Origin: Candidatus Limosilactobacillus merdavium
Lineage (GTDB): Bacteria; Bacillota; Bacilli; Lactobacillales; Lactobacillaceae
DNA length: 63,837 bases
Direction of reading: 5' to 3'
Assembly: GCA_018883805.1 (NCBI GenBank)
Contig: JAHLFK010000058.1
Location: 1-63,837 of the forward strand
Below are positions 1-10,097 of this stretch, one piece after another. The position numbers and the translations under genes are program-made. Within the stretch, counting starts at the first letter, position 1, and the number at the start of each line of letters is the position of its first letter. Below the pieces are notes generated by a model, which worked only from the letters and a program-made list of their open reading frames with translations, had not been told where the DNA came from and made no database searches.

Positions 1-93
1 TACTACATTGACTACTTCAATTACGAGCGAATTTCCTTAAAAACAAAAGGTATGACCCCGGTTGAATACCGAAATCATACCTTGACAGCTTAA
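1..93 (+). pseudogene. 3' end of an IS3-family transposase (OrfB), truncated by window edge
   Basis: Frame 1 reads YYIDYFNYERISLKTKGMTPVEYRNHTLTA*, typical C-terminus of IS3/IS150 OrfB. Confidence 0.75.
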
Positions 94-152
94 ATATTCA
101 AATTTGTCTAACTTTTTTGTTGCACTTCAAACTCTTCAGGCCTTTTACATAT

Positions 153-803
153 TTAATCAATATTCAACAAATCTTGTGGCTTATGAAGTGGATAATCAGC
201 ATCTTTGATGTTCTCAGGTTGGGATGAACCATAAAGTGCACCAGCGAATTTGATTCCTGCGTTGTGGGCTGCCTTCAAATCGTTAATTGTATCCCCAACG
301 TAAACAGAGGATTCAGGGGTGGCGCCCATTTTCTTCATTGCCAGTAAGATTGGATCTGGATCTGGCTTATGCTTAGTGGTTAATTCTTCGGTAACGGCAA
401 CATCAAAATACTTCGTCCAATCATAGTCGTTAGCAAAGTGACCTTCGTAGTCTTCACGAACCTTAGATGTCGCGATTGCTAGTTTTGTGTCTGGACGAGC
501 AGCTAGGCCAGTAACCATTTCCTCAATTCCAGGGAAAACAGTAACTAAGTTTTCACGTTGGAAAGAAAGTTCACGCCATTCAGCGACCATTTCAGGGATG
601 TCTTCTTCCTTCACACCACCTTGGCGGAGGGAGTCAGCACCGGTAATTCCAAAGAGCTTCCGTTTTAAGGAATCAACTTGATCAGCTGGAACATGGTAGC
701 CATGCTTTTCCATTACATCAATCATTGGTGGCATATATTTTTCATAAGTGTTAATCAATGTACCATCAATATCAAAAATGAAGTTTGTAATTTGGTGTGC
801 CAT
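153..803 (-). CDS. HAD-superfamily hydrolase (phosphoglycolate phosphatase-like)
   Basis: FDIDGTLI motif, YVGDTINDLKAA motif; RBS-preceded ATG at MAHQITN. Confidence 0.85.
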   Translation of the reverse strand: MAHQITNFIFDIDGTLINTYEKYMPPMIDVMEKHGYHVPADQVDSLKRKLFGITGADSLRQGGVKEEDIPEMVAEWRELSFQRENLVTVFPGIEEMVTGLAARPDTKLAIATSKVREDYEGHFANDYDWTKYFDVAVTEELTTKHKPDPDPILLAMKKMGATPESSVYVGDTINDLKAAHNAGIKFAGALYGSSQPENIKDADYPLHKPQDLLNID

Positions 804-924
804 AAAGTAAACCTCGCAATCATAACAAACTGGGGAAAACCCCAAGAGCCTAGATGGATATAATTAGACTCTATAAACAAAAAAGTGCTATACAACCTTA
901 TTGTATAACACTTAGTACATGGAA

Positions 925-1824
925 TTAACCATTCTCTACTTCTTTAATGAAATCGGCAAGGTGCTTGTAGTAAACGTCAGGATTATCAACCATGTGGTGG
1001 TGACCACCGTTTGGAGTAGTGACGAACTTAGCATTTGGAATCAATTCAGCCATCTTCTTACCTGTAGCAAGAGGCATTGATTCGTGTTCACCGAAAGTAA
1101 TTAGGGTTGGTACCTTAATGTTCTTTAATTGATCACGGAAATGCCAATCCTTCAACTTACCAGTAATGACAAACTCATTATCACCTTGGAAGGCGTTGTA
1201 AACTGCACTACCACCAATATCCTTGAGGTGATAAAGCTTAGAAGGTTGCTTCCGGTCAATGAAGTTTTCGTTCATTACTTGAACGTATTCTTGGTACTTA
1301 GGATTGCTGTAATCATTCTTAGCTTCGCAATCCTTCATGAAGTCAACAGCTTCTTTAGGAAGGGTCTTTTCTCGTAATTCATTAACATGCTTAACATAAT
1401 CTTGAATTTCATCGACCATTGACGAAATGATGGCCCCTTTTAAGTGTTGACCATACTTAACTGCATATTCCTGAACGAGAAGGCCACCCCAACTTTGGCC
1501 GATAAGGTAGAAGTTATCAAGACCAAGCTTTTCCCGGACTTCATCAACTTCATCCAAGAAGTAATCATAAGTGAGGTACTTCTTGGCAATTTCAGGATCA
1601 GAATAATCAGGTTGGTCGGAGTACAATGAACCAAGTTGATCGTACATTGTTACTTGAACGTTCAATCCTTGCTTCTTTAATTGTTCAGCGGCATCTTCCC
1701 AGTACTCGTGATTACCACCTGGACCACCATGAAGGGCTAACAAATGAATGTTGCCTTCACCTTGAGTGTTTGTCCAAAGATGATAGCCATTGTCGAGGGT
1801 AATGATCTTTGTTCCTGTTTTCAT
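925..1824 (-). CDS. pepI: Proline iminopeptidase (alpha/beta hydrolase)
   Basis: LHGGPGG and GQSWGG motifs; RBS before MKTGTK. Confidence 0.85.
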   Translation of the reverse strand: MKTGTKIITLDNGYHLWTNTQGEGNIHLLALHGGPGGNHEYWEDAAEQLKKQGLNVQVTMYDQLGSLYSDQPDYSDPEIAKKYLTYDYFLDEVDEVREKLGLDNFYLIGQSWGGLLVQEYAVKYGQHLKGAIISSMVDEIQDYVKHVNELREKTLPKEAVDFMKDCEAKNDYSNPKYQEYVQVMNENFIDRKQPSKLYHLKDIGGSAVYNAFQGDNEFVITGKLKDWHFRDQLKNIKVPTLITFGEHESMPLATGKKMAELIPNAKFVTTPNGGHHHMVDNPDVYYKHLADFIKEVENG

Positions 1825-1922
1825 GTACTCAATCTCTCCTTTGCACGTATTTTTATACGATATAAAAGATATTTTAGCACAATGAAGGCAGGCTTGTGAA
1901 AAACTTCGATTCAAAAGTTCCT

Positions 1923-4328
1923 TTATAAAGTGGTTACACTCGGAATTAGAAGAGACCCATCTGCCGTTTTAACCCGATATGAGATTTCTTCATTTCCCCG
2001 TAATGTCGCACCAAAATCGGTACTATAGATGATTAGTCCCAGTTGGTGTCCCTTAAGTAGGTGGTGGAAAATTGGCTGGAATTCAAGATGTAATTTCACA
2101 AATTCGTTCGGTGACAATTCATCAACCTGGGCAGCGCTGTGCCGGTTTTGAAGATTAATATGGCCGTCAGCAATGACCTTGAAAGAACTATCCTTCTTTT
2201 GAAGACGGAATTCGCGAAGATCATCAGTTGCCCAGTGATAGCCTAATTGCAAGCCGCCACGGTTCATTAATACTGGTGAAGCAGTTAATCGCTTAGTCTT
2301 ACCAAAGTCTACTAATTGGGCACTAAGTAAACCATGATCAGCAGATGAAGCAACGGTTACATTGACTCCTGGAGTACCGCGAAGAAGGAGATCCTGACTT
2401 GCTGGAGCAGTCTTTAATTTGTATGAGAACTTCCCATCATCTGCAATTAACGCTTTTTGCCAAGCGTCATTATCTTCGCACCACTTACTAAAAATAGCGG
2501 GTGATTGGTGATCATTAAACTGAAATTCTGTTGAATCTTGCGCAGAATCAGGAGTTAATTCCGTTTTATTAAAGTAGAGCGTCTTGGCTTCGTCAGTGGT
2601 CCATTGGTTATAAGCCCACCAAGTTTCCGGACGGGTATTGTCTTGAACCAGCACCTTTGGCAATGTCTCATCAGCATGGTTATCCCGCTCCCACAACTTA
2701 TTAGCTAGCCAGAGATTGACCATTTCAGAAAAGTCGAGTGATTGGAAAGCATTGATATAAATGTGTTGTCCTTGGTGCAAAATTAACTTGCTAGTGACAG
2801 GAAGACTCTGCAATCCATCATAGAGAGCCTTAACGTTGCTTGGTTTAACGTTAGTATCGTTGAGGCCGTGAACCATCATGACATCGGCCTTGATGTTCTT
2901 AATGAATGGCCGGTAATTCCGGTTTGCCCAGAAGGCATTATAGTTACCCGTCTTCCGATCCATTGCTTGAGCAAGGCCAGCGATATATTTAGTGTTAGTT
3001 TCTTCGATCCGATGGTAATCAGCGGGTCGCTTTGTACGACTAAAGGTTTCGTCTGCGAGAACATCGGCATCTTCACCCTGGAAACCGCCAGCAGCACGGA
3101 CAAGCCCATTTTCCCGATAATAGTCATACCATGAGGAAATTGCCGCTTCACTAATAATTGCTTTTAGTCCGGGAACACCAGTAGTAGCAACCGCAGTAGC
3201 TAATGTTCCAAGGTAAGAACGGCCAGTCATTGCGACGTTGCCATTACACCACCAAGCCTTAACTTGGATACCACTATGGCGGTCAGTAAAGGCAACCCGA
3301 TCACCATGAAGCCATTCAACGACAGCTTTCATTGAATCAGTTTGTTCAGGGGAACCACAAGTTTGAAGACCATCAGAATCCTTGGTTCCAATTCCGGCAG
3401 AGTAGACAATTGCATAGCCACGAGCTGCCAAATAATTATTCAATGTGTATGCAGGAGTTGATGAAAAACTCTCCGTTGGCTTTTTACATTCACCCTTGAT
3501 TTCTCGATGGGTAAACTTCTTAGGAAAACTTGGCTCAGCAGGTGCATCATCACCAGCAACTTTATGGGTTAGGGGATGATTGACGTGGTGAGTTGCTTTG
3601 TCACCCCATTCATCATTGGTCCCCTGATTGTATGGACTGGCAGTGAAAATGGCAGGTACTTTTAAGCTATTATTACTATCAACCGGCCGCATGATTTCTG
3701 CTTTAACAAGGTCCGCTTTCCCATCAAAGTCAGTATCCATGTCAGTTTCAATGTAGACTACTTCACGGATAAACTTGCTAGGATCGAATGAAGCTAGTGG
3801 CTTTCCATTCAGGTAAAGCGGCTTCTTATAAACTGGTAATTTATATGACCAAGCCATAAATCCTTCACTGGTTAGCTGATCGATGAAGGATTGACCATTT
3901 TTGTTCCGGGTATTAAGCAGGAGGTAGAAAGCATCAACCACATCCCCAGTGGACCAGCTTGTGTGTTGTACAAAAGGCAACCCAATATGAGCCCAATCTT
4001 CGAGGGGATGGTTAAGGTCAAAGTCAACTGCTGGTTCAAAGTTAAGCAGTTGGAAAGCAACAAGGTAGAAAATATCCGTTGTTAAAGGTTGATTGCGTTC
4101 TAGCCATTCGTCAATTGCGAGATCTGGAGTTGCCAAGAGATCGTGCAGCCATTGACGGACAACGATTGGCTGTTCACTTGCCATATGGATTCGTGAAAGA
4201 AGAGTCAACCACATTTGAGTTGGATCCAATTCAGTAGCCTCGTTGGCCTTTACCAGACGGAGTTGCTTTAGTTCTTTAAGCTTCTGTTCCGAACTTGTCT
4301 TAGTAATACTAAATTGATTTATACGCAT
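1923..4328 (-). CDS. pepX: Xaa-Pro dipeptidyl-peptidase
   Basis: MTGRSYLGTLATA catalytic motif; length ~800 aa; overall PepX architecture. Confidence 0.93.
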   Translation of the reverse strand: MRINQFSITKTSSEQKLKELKQLRLVKANEATELDPTQMWLTLLSRIHMASEQPIVVRQWLHDLLATPDLAIDEWLERNQPLTTDIFYLVAFQLLNFEPAVDFDLNHPLEDWAHIGLPFVQHTSWSTGDVVDAFYLLLNTRNKNGQSFIDQLTSEGFMAWSYKLPVYKKPLYLNGKPLASFDPSKFIREVVYIETDMDTDFDGKADLVKAEIMRPVDSNNSLKVPAIFTASPYNQGTNDEWGDKATHHVNHPLTHKVAGDDAPAEPSFPKKFTHREIKGECKKPTESFSSTPAYTLNNYLAARGYAIVYSAGIGTKDSDGLQTCGSPEQTDSMKAVVEWLHGDRVAFTDRHSGIQVKAWWCNGNVAMTGRSYLGTLATAVATTGVPGLKAIISEAAISSWYDYYRENGLVRAAGGFQGEDADVLADETFSRTKRPADYHRIEETNTKYIAGLAQAMDRKTGNYNAFWANRNYRPFIKNIKADVMMVHGLNDTNVKPSNVKALYDGLQSLPVTSKLILHQGQHIYINAFQSLDFSEMVNLWLANKLWERDNHADETLPKVLVQDNTRPETWWAYNQWTTDEAKTLYFNKTELTPDSAQDSTEFQFNDHQSPAIFSKWCEDNDAWQKALIADDGKFSYKLKTAPASQDLLLRGTPGVNVTVASSADHGLLSAQLVDFGKTKRLTASPVLMNRGGLQLGYHWATDDLREFRLQKKDSSFKVIADGHINLQNRHSAAQVDELSPNEFVKLHLEFQPIFHHLLKGHQLGLIIYSTDFGATLRGNEEISYRVKTADGSLLIPSVTTL

Positions 4329-4567
4329 GGTAACCACCTCATGAGATTTTGTTATTGTTAAGTTAAATTATTTTTGAATTAATGGTGCCTAATTGGAATG
4401 AACTTGTTATTAGCAATGAGTTCATAATTGTTCACAGGCAGGTGCTCTAATAACCATTATCCCACAACTAAAATGTCATGGCATTGTAACTGCTGGAGAA
4501 GTGATTTAAGGGTATAATTAATTAGCTATCTTTGTACGAAAAAAAAAGAGAACCACGAGGGAAGAAA

Positions 4568-5662
4568 ATGGCAAAAAATATCTTGGAATTTAAACATGTT
4601 GGTAAGCATTACGATGAAAATGTCGTTCTTCGCGATATTAACTTTGAAATTGAAGCGGGAAAATTCTACACCTTACTAGGCCCTTCAGGCTCAGGTAAGA
4701 CAACAATTTTACGAATTATCGCTGGCTTTGATCAGGCCAGTAGTGGGGAAGTCCTTTTTGATGGTCAGAAGATCAATAATGTTCCAGCAAATAAACGACA
4801 AGTGAATACTGTCTTTCAGGATTACGCACTTTTCCCTCACATGAATGTTGCTGAGAATGTTGCTTTCGGCTTACAAATTAAAGGGGTTAAAAAGTCAGTA
4901 ATCAACGAGCGAGTAGAGCAGGCCCTTCATCTGGTACGGCTTGATGGTTACGGTAATCGTGAAATCACTGCAATGTCAGGTGGGCAACGGCAACGGGTCG
5001 CGATTGCACGGGCGATTGTTAACCGGCCTAAGGTATTGCTTTTAGACGAGGCTCTTTCAGCACTTGATCATAAGTTGCGGGTAGATATGCAGCGTGAATT
5101 ACGGCAGCTGCAACGTCAATTAGGGATTACCTTTATTTTCGTTACCCATGATCAAGAAGAAGCGTTAGCAATGAGTGACCAAATTATGATTATCAATGAC
5201 GGTAAGATCCAACAAACAGGTACTCCGGTTGATATTTATGATGAACCATTGAATCATTTTGTCGCTGATTTTATTGGTGAGAGCAATATTGTCCCTGGTG
5301 TGATGAAGGCTGATTACCTCGTGAACATTAATGGGCAAGATTTTGAGTGTGTTGACGCGGGGATGCGGCCAAACGAAAAGGTTGAAGTAGTTATTCGTCC
5401 TGAAGATTTGGACATTACCTCAGTAGAAGAAGGTCAATTAAAGGCAACAGTCGATACACAACTCTTCCGCGGGGTTGATTACCAGATTACTGCACATGAC
5501 CAGCGGAATCATGAATGGAAAATTAATTCGATTCACAAAACAACAGTGGGAGCCCAAGTGGGAATTACTTTTGATCCCGAGGACATTCATGTTATGCGTT
5601 ACAACGAATCGGAAGAAGACTTCGATGCGCGGCTGGACAGTTATGAGGAGGATGAGGAATAA
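4568..5662 (+). CDS. potA: Spermidine/putrescine ABC transporter ATP-binding protein
   Basis: Walker [10 protein letters not shown], signature [14 protein letters not shown]; followed by potBCD. Confidence 0.93.
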   Translation: MAKNILEFKHVGKHYDENVVLRDINFEIEAGKFYTLLGPSGSGKTTILRIIAGFDQASSGEVLFDGQKINNVPANKRQVNTVFQDYALFPHMNVAENVAFGLQIKGVKKSVINERVEQALHLVRLDGYGNREITAMSGGQRQRVAIARAIVNRPKVLLLDEALSALDHKLRVDMQRELRQLQRQLGITFIFVTHDQEEALAMSDQIMIINDGKIQQTGTPVDIYDEPLNHFVADFIGESNIVPGVMKADYLVNINGQDFECVDAGMRPNEKVEVVIRPEDLDITSVEEGQLKATVDTQLFRGVDYQITAHDQRNHEWKINSIHKTTVGAQVGITFDPEDIHVMRYNESEEDFDARLDSYEEDEE

Positions 5663-6468
5663 TGCGACAGAAAGTAATGTTTATTGTTCCGTACGCCTTG
5701 TGGATTGCGCTGTTCGTAATTGCACCGCTAGCTTTGATTTTTTACCAATCATTTTTTGATATCAATCATCAGTTTACATTTGCCAATTATCAAGATTATT
5801 TAACATCAGCTACATACCTAAAGATGACACTTAACTCGGTCTGGTATGCTACTTTGATTACTGTAGTAACGTTGGTGATTAGCTATCCGACAGCGTACGT
5901 TTTGGCTCATTTACAGAATCGGCAATTTTGGTTATTGATTGTCATTCTACCAACTTGGATTAACTTATTACTTAAAACCTATGCCTTTATTGGCCTCTTT
6001 TCACGGACTGGTTCAATTAACCAATTCCTCCAATTTGTGGGATTAGGTAGTCATCAATTACTCTTTACTGATGCCAGTTTTATGTTTGTTGCGGCCTATA
6101 TTGAAATTCCGTTTATGGTTTTGCCAATCTTTAACGCCCTCATTGAAATTAACCCATCACTAGTGAATGCTAGTAAGGATCTCGGGGCGACTTCTTGGCA
6201 GACCTTTCGTAAAGTTATTTTTCCTCTTTCAATGCCTGGGGTTAAGGCAGGAATTCAAGCTGTCTTTATCCCATCACTGTCCCTCTTTATGATTACGCGG
6301 TTGATTGGTGGTAACCGAGTAATTACCTTAGGGACCGCGATTGAGGAACACTTCTTGACTACACAAAACTGGGGGATGGGTTCAACCATTGGTGTCGTTT
6401 TAATCTTGGCAATGTTCATCGTAATGTTCATTACAGGTGATACCCGAGAGAAAGGAGGTCGGCATTAA
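5662..6468 (+). CDS. potB: Spermidine/putrescine ABC transporter permease
   Basis: Permease EAA-like loop; overlaps potA stop. Confidence 0.92.
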   Translation: MRQKVMFIVPYALWIALFVIAPLALIFYQSFFDINHQFTFANYQDYLTSATYLKMTLNSVWYATLITVVTLVISYPTAYVLAHLQNRQFWLLIVILPTWINLLLKTYAFIGLFSRTGSINQFLQFVGLGSHQLLFTDASFMFVAAYIEIPFMVLPIFNALIEINPSLVNASKDLGATSWQTFRKVIFPLSMPGVKAGIQAVFIPSLSLFMITRLIGGNRVITLGTAIEEHFLTTQNWGMGSTIGVVLILAMFIVMFITGDTREKGGRH

Positions 6469-7283
6469 TGAAACACAAAATTTCATGGGGAAAGATCTAT
6501 CTTGGATTAGTGTTTGTGATCCTCTACGCGCCGATTCTTTATTTAATGATTTTCTCCTTTAGCGCAGGCAAAACAATGGAAAGGTATCACGGCTTTTCAT
6601 TCCAACATTATGCTGATCTATTTGCTGATTCCCGGATGATTACAATCGTGATTAACACAATTCTGGTAGCGGTGTTGGCGTCCTTGATTGCGACCATTAT
6701 CGGAACTCTTGGTGCTTTGGCAATCAAAGAAACACATGGGACCTGGCGGAATAGTCTGCTTTCCTTAAACAATGTATTAATGGTTTCACCTGATGTTATT
6801 ATCGGTGCCAGCTTCTTAATCTTCTTTACTGTTCTTGGAATTAGACTTGGCTTTGTATCAGTATTACTGAGTCATATTGCTTTTTCGATTCCGATTGTAG
6901 TTTTGATGGTGTTACCAAAATTAAATGAATTGTCACCAACATTGGTGGATGCAGCGTATGATCTAGGTGCATCGCGGTGGCAGGCATTATCTCGGGTAGT
7001 TTTACCGGCGATTACGCCAGGGATAATGGCTGGTTACTTCATGGCACTAACGTATTCATTAGACGACTTTGCAGTAACATTCTTCGTTACGGGGAATGGT
7101 TTCTCAACTCTTTCTGTGGAAATTTATTCTCGAGCACGTCAGGGAGTTAACCTTGAAATTAACGCTCTATCAACGTTAATGTTTATCGTTTCCTTAGCCC
7201 TGGTAATTGGTTATTACTTCATCAGTAAGCATGCTGGACGACGACAACGGATTGTTGCGGTTAAGGAGGGTGATGCTCAATGA
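6468..7283 (+). CDS. potC: Spermidine/putrescine ABC transporter permease
   Basis: Permease following potB; DAAYDLGASRWQALSRVVLPAI. Confidence 0.92.
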   Translation: MKHKISWGKIYLGLVFVILYAPILYLMIFSFSAGKTMERYHGFSFQHYADLFADSRMITIVINTILVAVLASLIATIIGTLGALAIKETHGTWRNSLLSLNNVLMVSPDVIIGASFLIFFTVLGIRLGFVSVLLSHIAFSIPIVVLMVLPKLNELSPTLVDAAYDLGASRWQALSRVVLPAITPGIMAGYFMALTYSLDDFAVTFFVTGNGFSTLSVEIYSRARQGVNLEINALSTLMFIVSLALVIGYYFISKHAGRRQRIVAVKEGDAQ

Positions 7284-8353
7284 AAAAACTTTGGGGAGCA
7301 CTCTTCGGGATTATCGCTCTATGTTGCCTATTAGCACTTGGCGATTATTTGATGAACCGGCAAACTAACAGTGGCGGTGGACGGACTTTAACCGTTTATA
7401 ACTGGGGAGATTATATTGATCCGACGTTAATTAAAAAGTTTGAGCGACAGACTGGTTATCATATTGACTACGAAACCTTTGATAGTAATGAATCGATGCT
7501 GACAAAGATTCGTCAAGGGGGAACAAACTATGACGTTGTGATCCCAAGTGAATATACTGTTCAGCGAATGAAAAAAGAACACCTCTTAGCCCCATTGGGT
7601 CATAAGAAATTGAGTAACCTTCATTACATTGATCCACGGTTTATGAATAGGAATTTTGATCCAGATAATAAATACTCAGTTCCTTATTTCTGGGGAACTC
7701 TGGGGATTGTTTATAACGATCAGAAGGTTAATGCGCAAGACGTGCAGCATTGGGAACAATTATGGAATCCAGAATTTAAAAATAATCTGTTGTTAATTGA
7801 TAGTGCTCGTGATGTCTTTGCAATGGCATTAATTACTCAGGGTAATTCAGTAAACACGACTAATTATCGTAAACTCAAAAACGCCCAACATCATTTGCAA
7901 CAACTAACGCCTAATGTTAAAGCGGTAATTGCGGATGAAATGAAAATGTACATGGAACAGGATGAAGCTGCGGTAGGGGTAACTTATTCGGGGGATGCCC
8001 GGGAAATGATGAGTGTTAACCACCACCTCCACTATGTTGTTCCGAGTGAGGGTAGTAATATCTGGTTTGATAATATGGTCATTCCTAAATCTGCCAAGAA
8101 TAAGGCAGCAGCGTATGAATTTATTAACTTCATGCTAGAGCCGAAGAATGCGGCTAAAAATGCTGAGTATGTTGGTTATGCAACTCCTAATAAAGCTGCT
8201 AAAAAGCTACTACCACATTCGGTTACTGATGATCAACAGTTCTATCCACCCGAATCAACAATGAAGCATCTGCAAACCTACAAAGATCTTCCTCGTCGTG
8301 TTCTAGGTGAATACAACGATCTCTTTCTTGAATTTAAGATGTTTAAAAAGTGA
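7280..8353 (+). CDS. potD: Spermidine/putrescine ABC transporter substrate-binding protein
   Basis: LTVYNWGDYIDP motif typical of PotD/PotF. Confidence 0.93.
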   Translation: MKKLWGALFGIIALCCLLALGDYLMNRQTNSGGGRTLTVYNWGDYIDPTLIKKFERQTGYHIDYETFDSNESMLTKIRQGGTNYDVVIPSEYTVQRMKKEHLLAPLGHKKLSNLHYIDPRFMNRNFDPDNKYSVPYFWGTLGIVYNDQKVNAQDVQHWEQLWNPEFKNNLLLIDSARDVFAMALITQGNSVNTTNYRKLKNAQHHLQQLTPNVKAVIADEMKMYMEQDEAAVGVTYSGDAREMMSVNHHLHYVVPSEGSNIWFDNMVIPKSAKNKAAAYEFINFMLEPKNAAKNAEYVGYATPNKAAKKLLPHSVTDDQQFYPPESTMKHLQTYKDLPRRVLGEYNDLFLEFKMFKK

Positions 8354-8370
8354 AGCTAGAAAACAACAAA

Positions 8371-8403
8371 AAGGATCTCCAATATTCTACTGGAGATCCT
8401 TTT
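8371..8403. terminator. Rho-independent terminator (likely bidirectional)
   Basis: aaaaaggatctcc..ggagatccttttt hairpin between convergent genes. Confidence 0.85.
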
Positions 8404-8421
8404 TACTATCTGATGAAATTA

Positions 8422-9261
8422 TTAACGACCATCGTATTTACTTTGAATGGTAAAGTGCTTATCAATGTGAACATGAGGCTTCTTGGTGACATCAGCACCA
8501 TAATACTTCTTAGCTAACCGGGAGAGGGTTCCGTTCTTTTTCAACTTTGCTAACTCGTCGTTAACCTGCTTTTGAAGCTTCTTATCCTTCTTATTCATTA
8601 CGATCCCTTCACCTTTACCGTCTTCGTTGGTAGTGAAGTACATACCCTTTTTAATCTTTAAACCACTGTTAGGTGCAGCTGCTAGTGCAAGCTTTTGCAG
8701 GTAGTAGTCGTTCATAATGTAGTCAGTTTTACCTGAGGCAACATCACGCATGTAAACATCATTAGAGACGTTATCGTAGTTGACTAATTTGGCACCTAAT
8801 TGTTGGGAAAGACGTTGGTAACCAGTTCCGGCTTCACCAGCGGCCTTCTTTCCTTTCAAATCTCTCCAACTGTTGATGCCAGAATCATCACTCTTACGAA
8901 CAATTAGGGCGTTGAATGAGTGCTTGATTGGGGTTGACATCAAGTATGACTTGGGGAGATTGCAAAGTCGTCAACTGCCATATCAGCTTTGCCTGTTTTG
9001 ACAGCAGTTAGCATTCCATCAACACCATATTCCTTAAACTTAACTTTCTTATGAAGTCCTTTAGCAACTGCGCGGATAACTTCGACATCATAACCAGTTA
9101 ACTTTTTAGTTTTCGGATCATGGTATGAGGTTGGATAAAGGGTCCCTGAGGTTGCAACAGTCCAGGTATCTTTATCTGCAGCACTTTTACGACTACATGC
9201 TGATAGGCCAACCACAATCAATACCAGAGCTGAAAATAACAGCAATAAATTTCTACGTTTC
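8422..9261 (-). pseudogene. Amino-acid ABC transporter substrate-binding protein, split by a 1-nt frameshift
   Basis: ORFs 8940..9287 (MKRRNLLLLFSALVLIVVGLSACSRK..) and 8422..8943 are N- and C-halves in adjacent frames; break at atctCCCCaag. Confidence 0.8.
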
Positions 9262-9287
9262 ATTAATATCCTCCTTGCACTAAACAA

Positions 9288-9968
9288 CTATTTCTCGTTT
9301 GAAGCAAAGTTGAATTCTTCTTCAGACCAGCGTTCGATCCATCCTAAAACACAGCAGACTAGCCAATAGATAATAGCAATTTCGATGTAAATAGTCATAT
9401 AGTCCTGGCTTGCTCCAGCAACGATTTTTGCTTTCATGAACATTTCAGAAACCGTAATCATTGCCGCTAGTGATGTTCCTTTAAACATGTCGAGCATAAC
9501 GTTACCTAATGAAGGTAGGACGATCCGAAAGGCTTGCGGCAGGATAATGTAAATCATCATTGTAGAATATGGTAATCCTAACGCCCGTGAAGAGTCATAC
9601 TGCGATTGGCTAACCCCTTTTAGCGCTGAACGATAATATTCCGCTAAAAAGGCACTTGGTACGACGGTGAACGAAACGATTGCTGCAGGCATTGCGTCCA
9701 TATTGATCCCAAAATAGGTGAGAAAAAGGACAACTAGTAGAGGTACACCACGGAAAAATGAAATGTAGAAGCGGGCAATCCATGACAATACTTTAGATTT
9801 TGAAATTCGCAGCAGCATTACAAAGATACCGACAATATTTGCTAGGGTAAAGCAAATTACCAGTAAGAATAATGACAGGGGCAGACCACTGAGAATAGTT
9901 GGTAGCGAACGAAAAGCCAATGGCGCATCGAAAAATCCTGGAATGGAAAGAAATTTGGCCCAGCCCAA
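9288..9968 (-). CDS. Amino-acid ABC transporter permease
   Basis: Polar amino acid permease features (LPTILSGLPLSLFLLV; FRGVPLLVVLFLTYFG). Confidence 0.85.
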   Translation of the reverse strand: MGWAKFLSIPGFFDAPLAFRSLPTILSGLPLSLFLLVICFTLANIVGIFVMLLRISKSKVLSWIARFYISFFRGVPLLVVLFLTYFGINMDAMPAAIVSFTVVPSAFLAEYYRSALKGVSQSQYDSSRALGLPYSTMMIYIILPQAFRIVLPSLGNVMLDMFKGTSLAAMITVSEMFMKAKIVAGASQDYMTIYIEIAIIYWLVCCVLGWIERWSEEEFNFASNEK

Positions 9969-10097
9969 ATTTAGTCATCTCCCTTGAAATTTATTAACTA
10001 AAGTATAGTGAAGTGAAAACTCTTTTACAAGATATTTAGTACGGATTATAATGTAAGTGTTTATTTGTCATGGGTTAAATAGAAAGAAAGTGTTCTT

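Noticed and set aside
487-863. Small ORFs antisense to the HAD hydrolase, and similar antisense ORFs across the track (e.g. 2868-3151, 3872-4085, 14112-14411, 33645-34061, 58088-58510)
   Set aside because: Shadow ORFs opposite or out of frame with well-supported genes or in structured noncoding DNA; no independent RBS or motif support.
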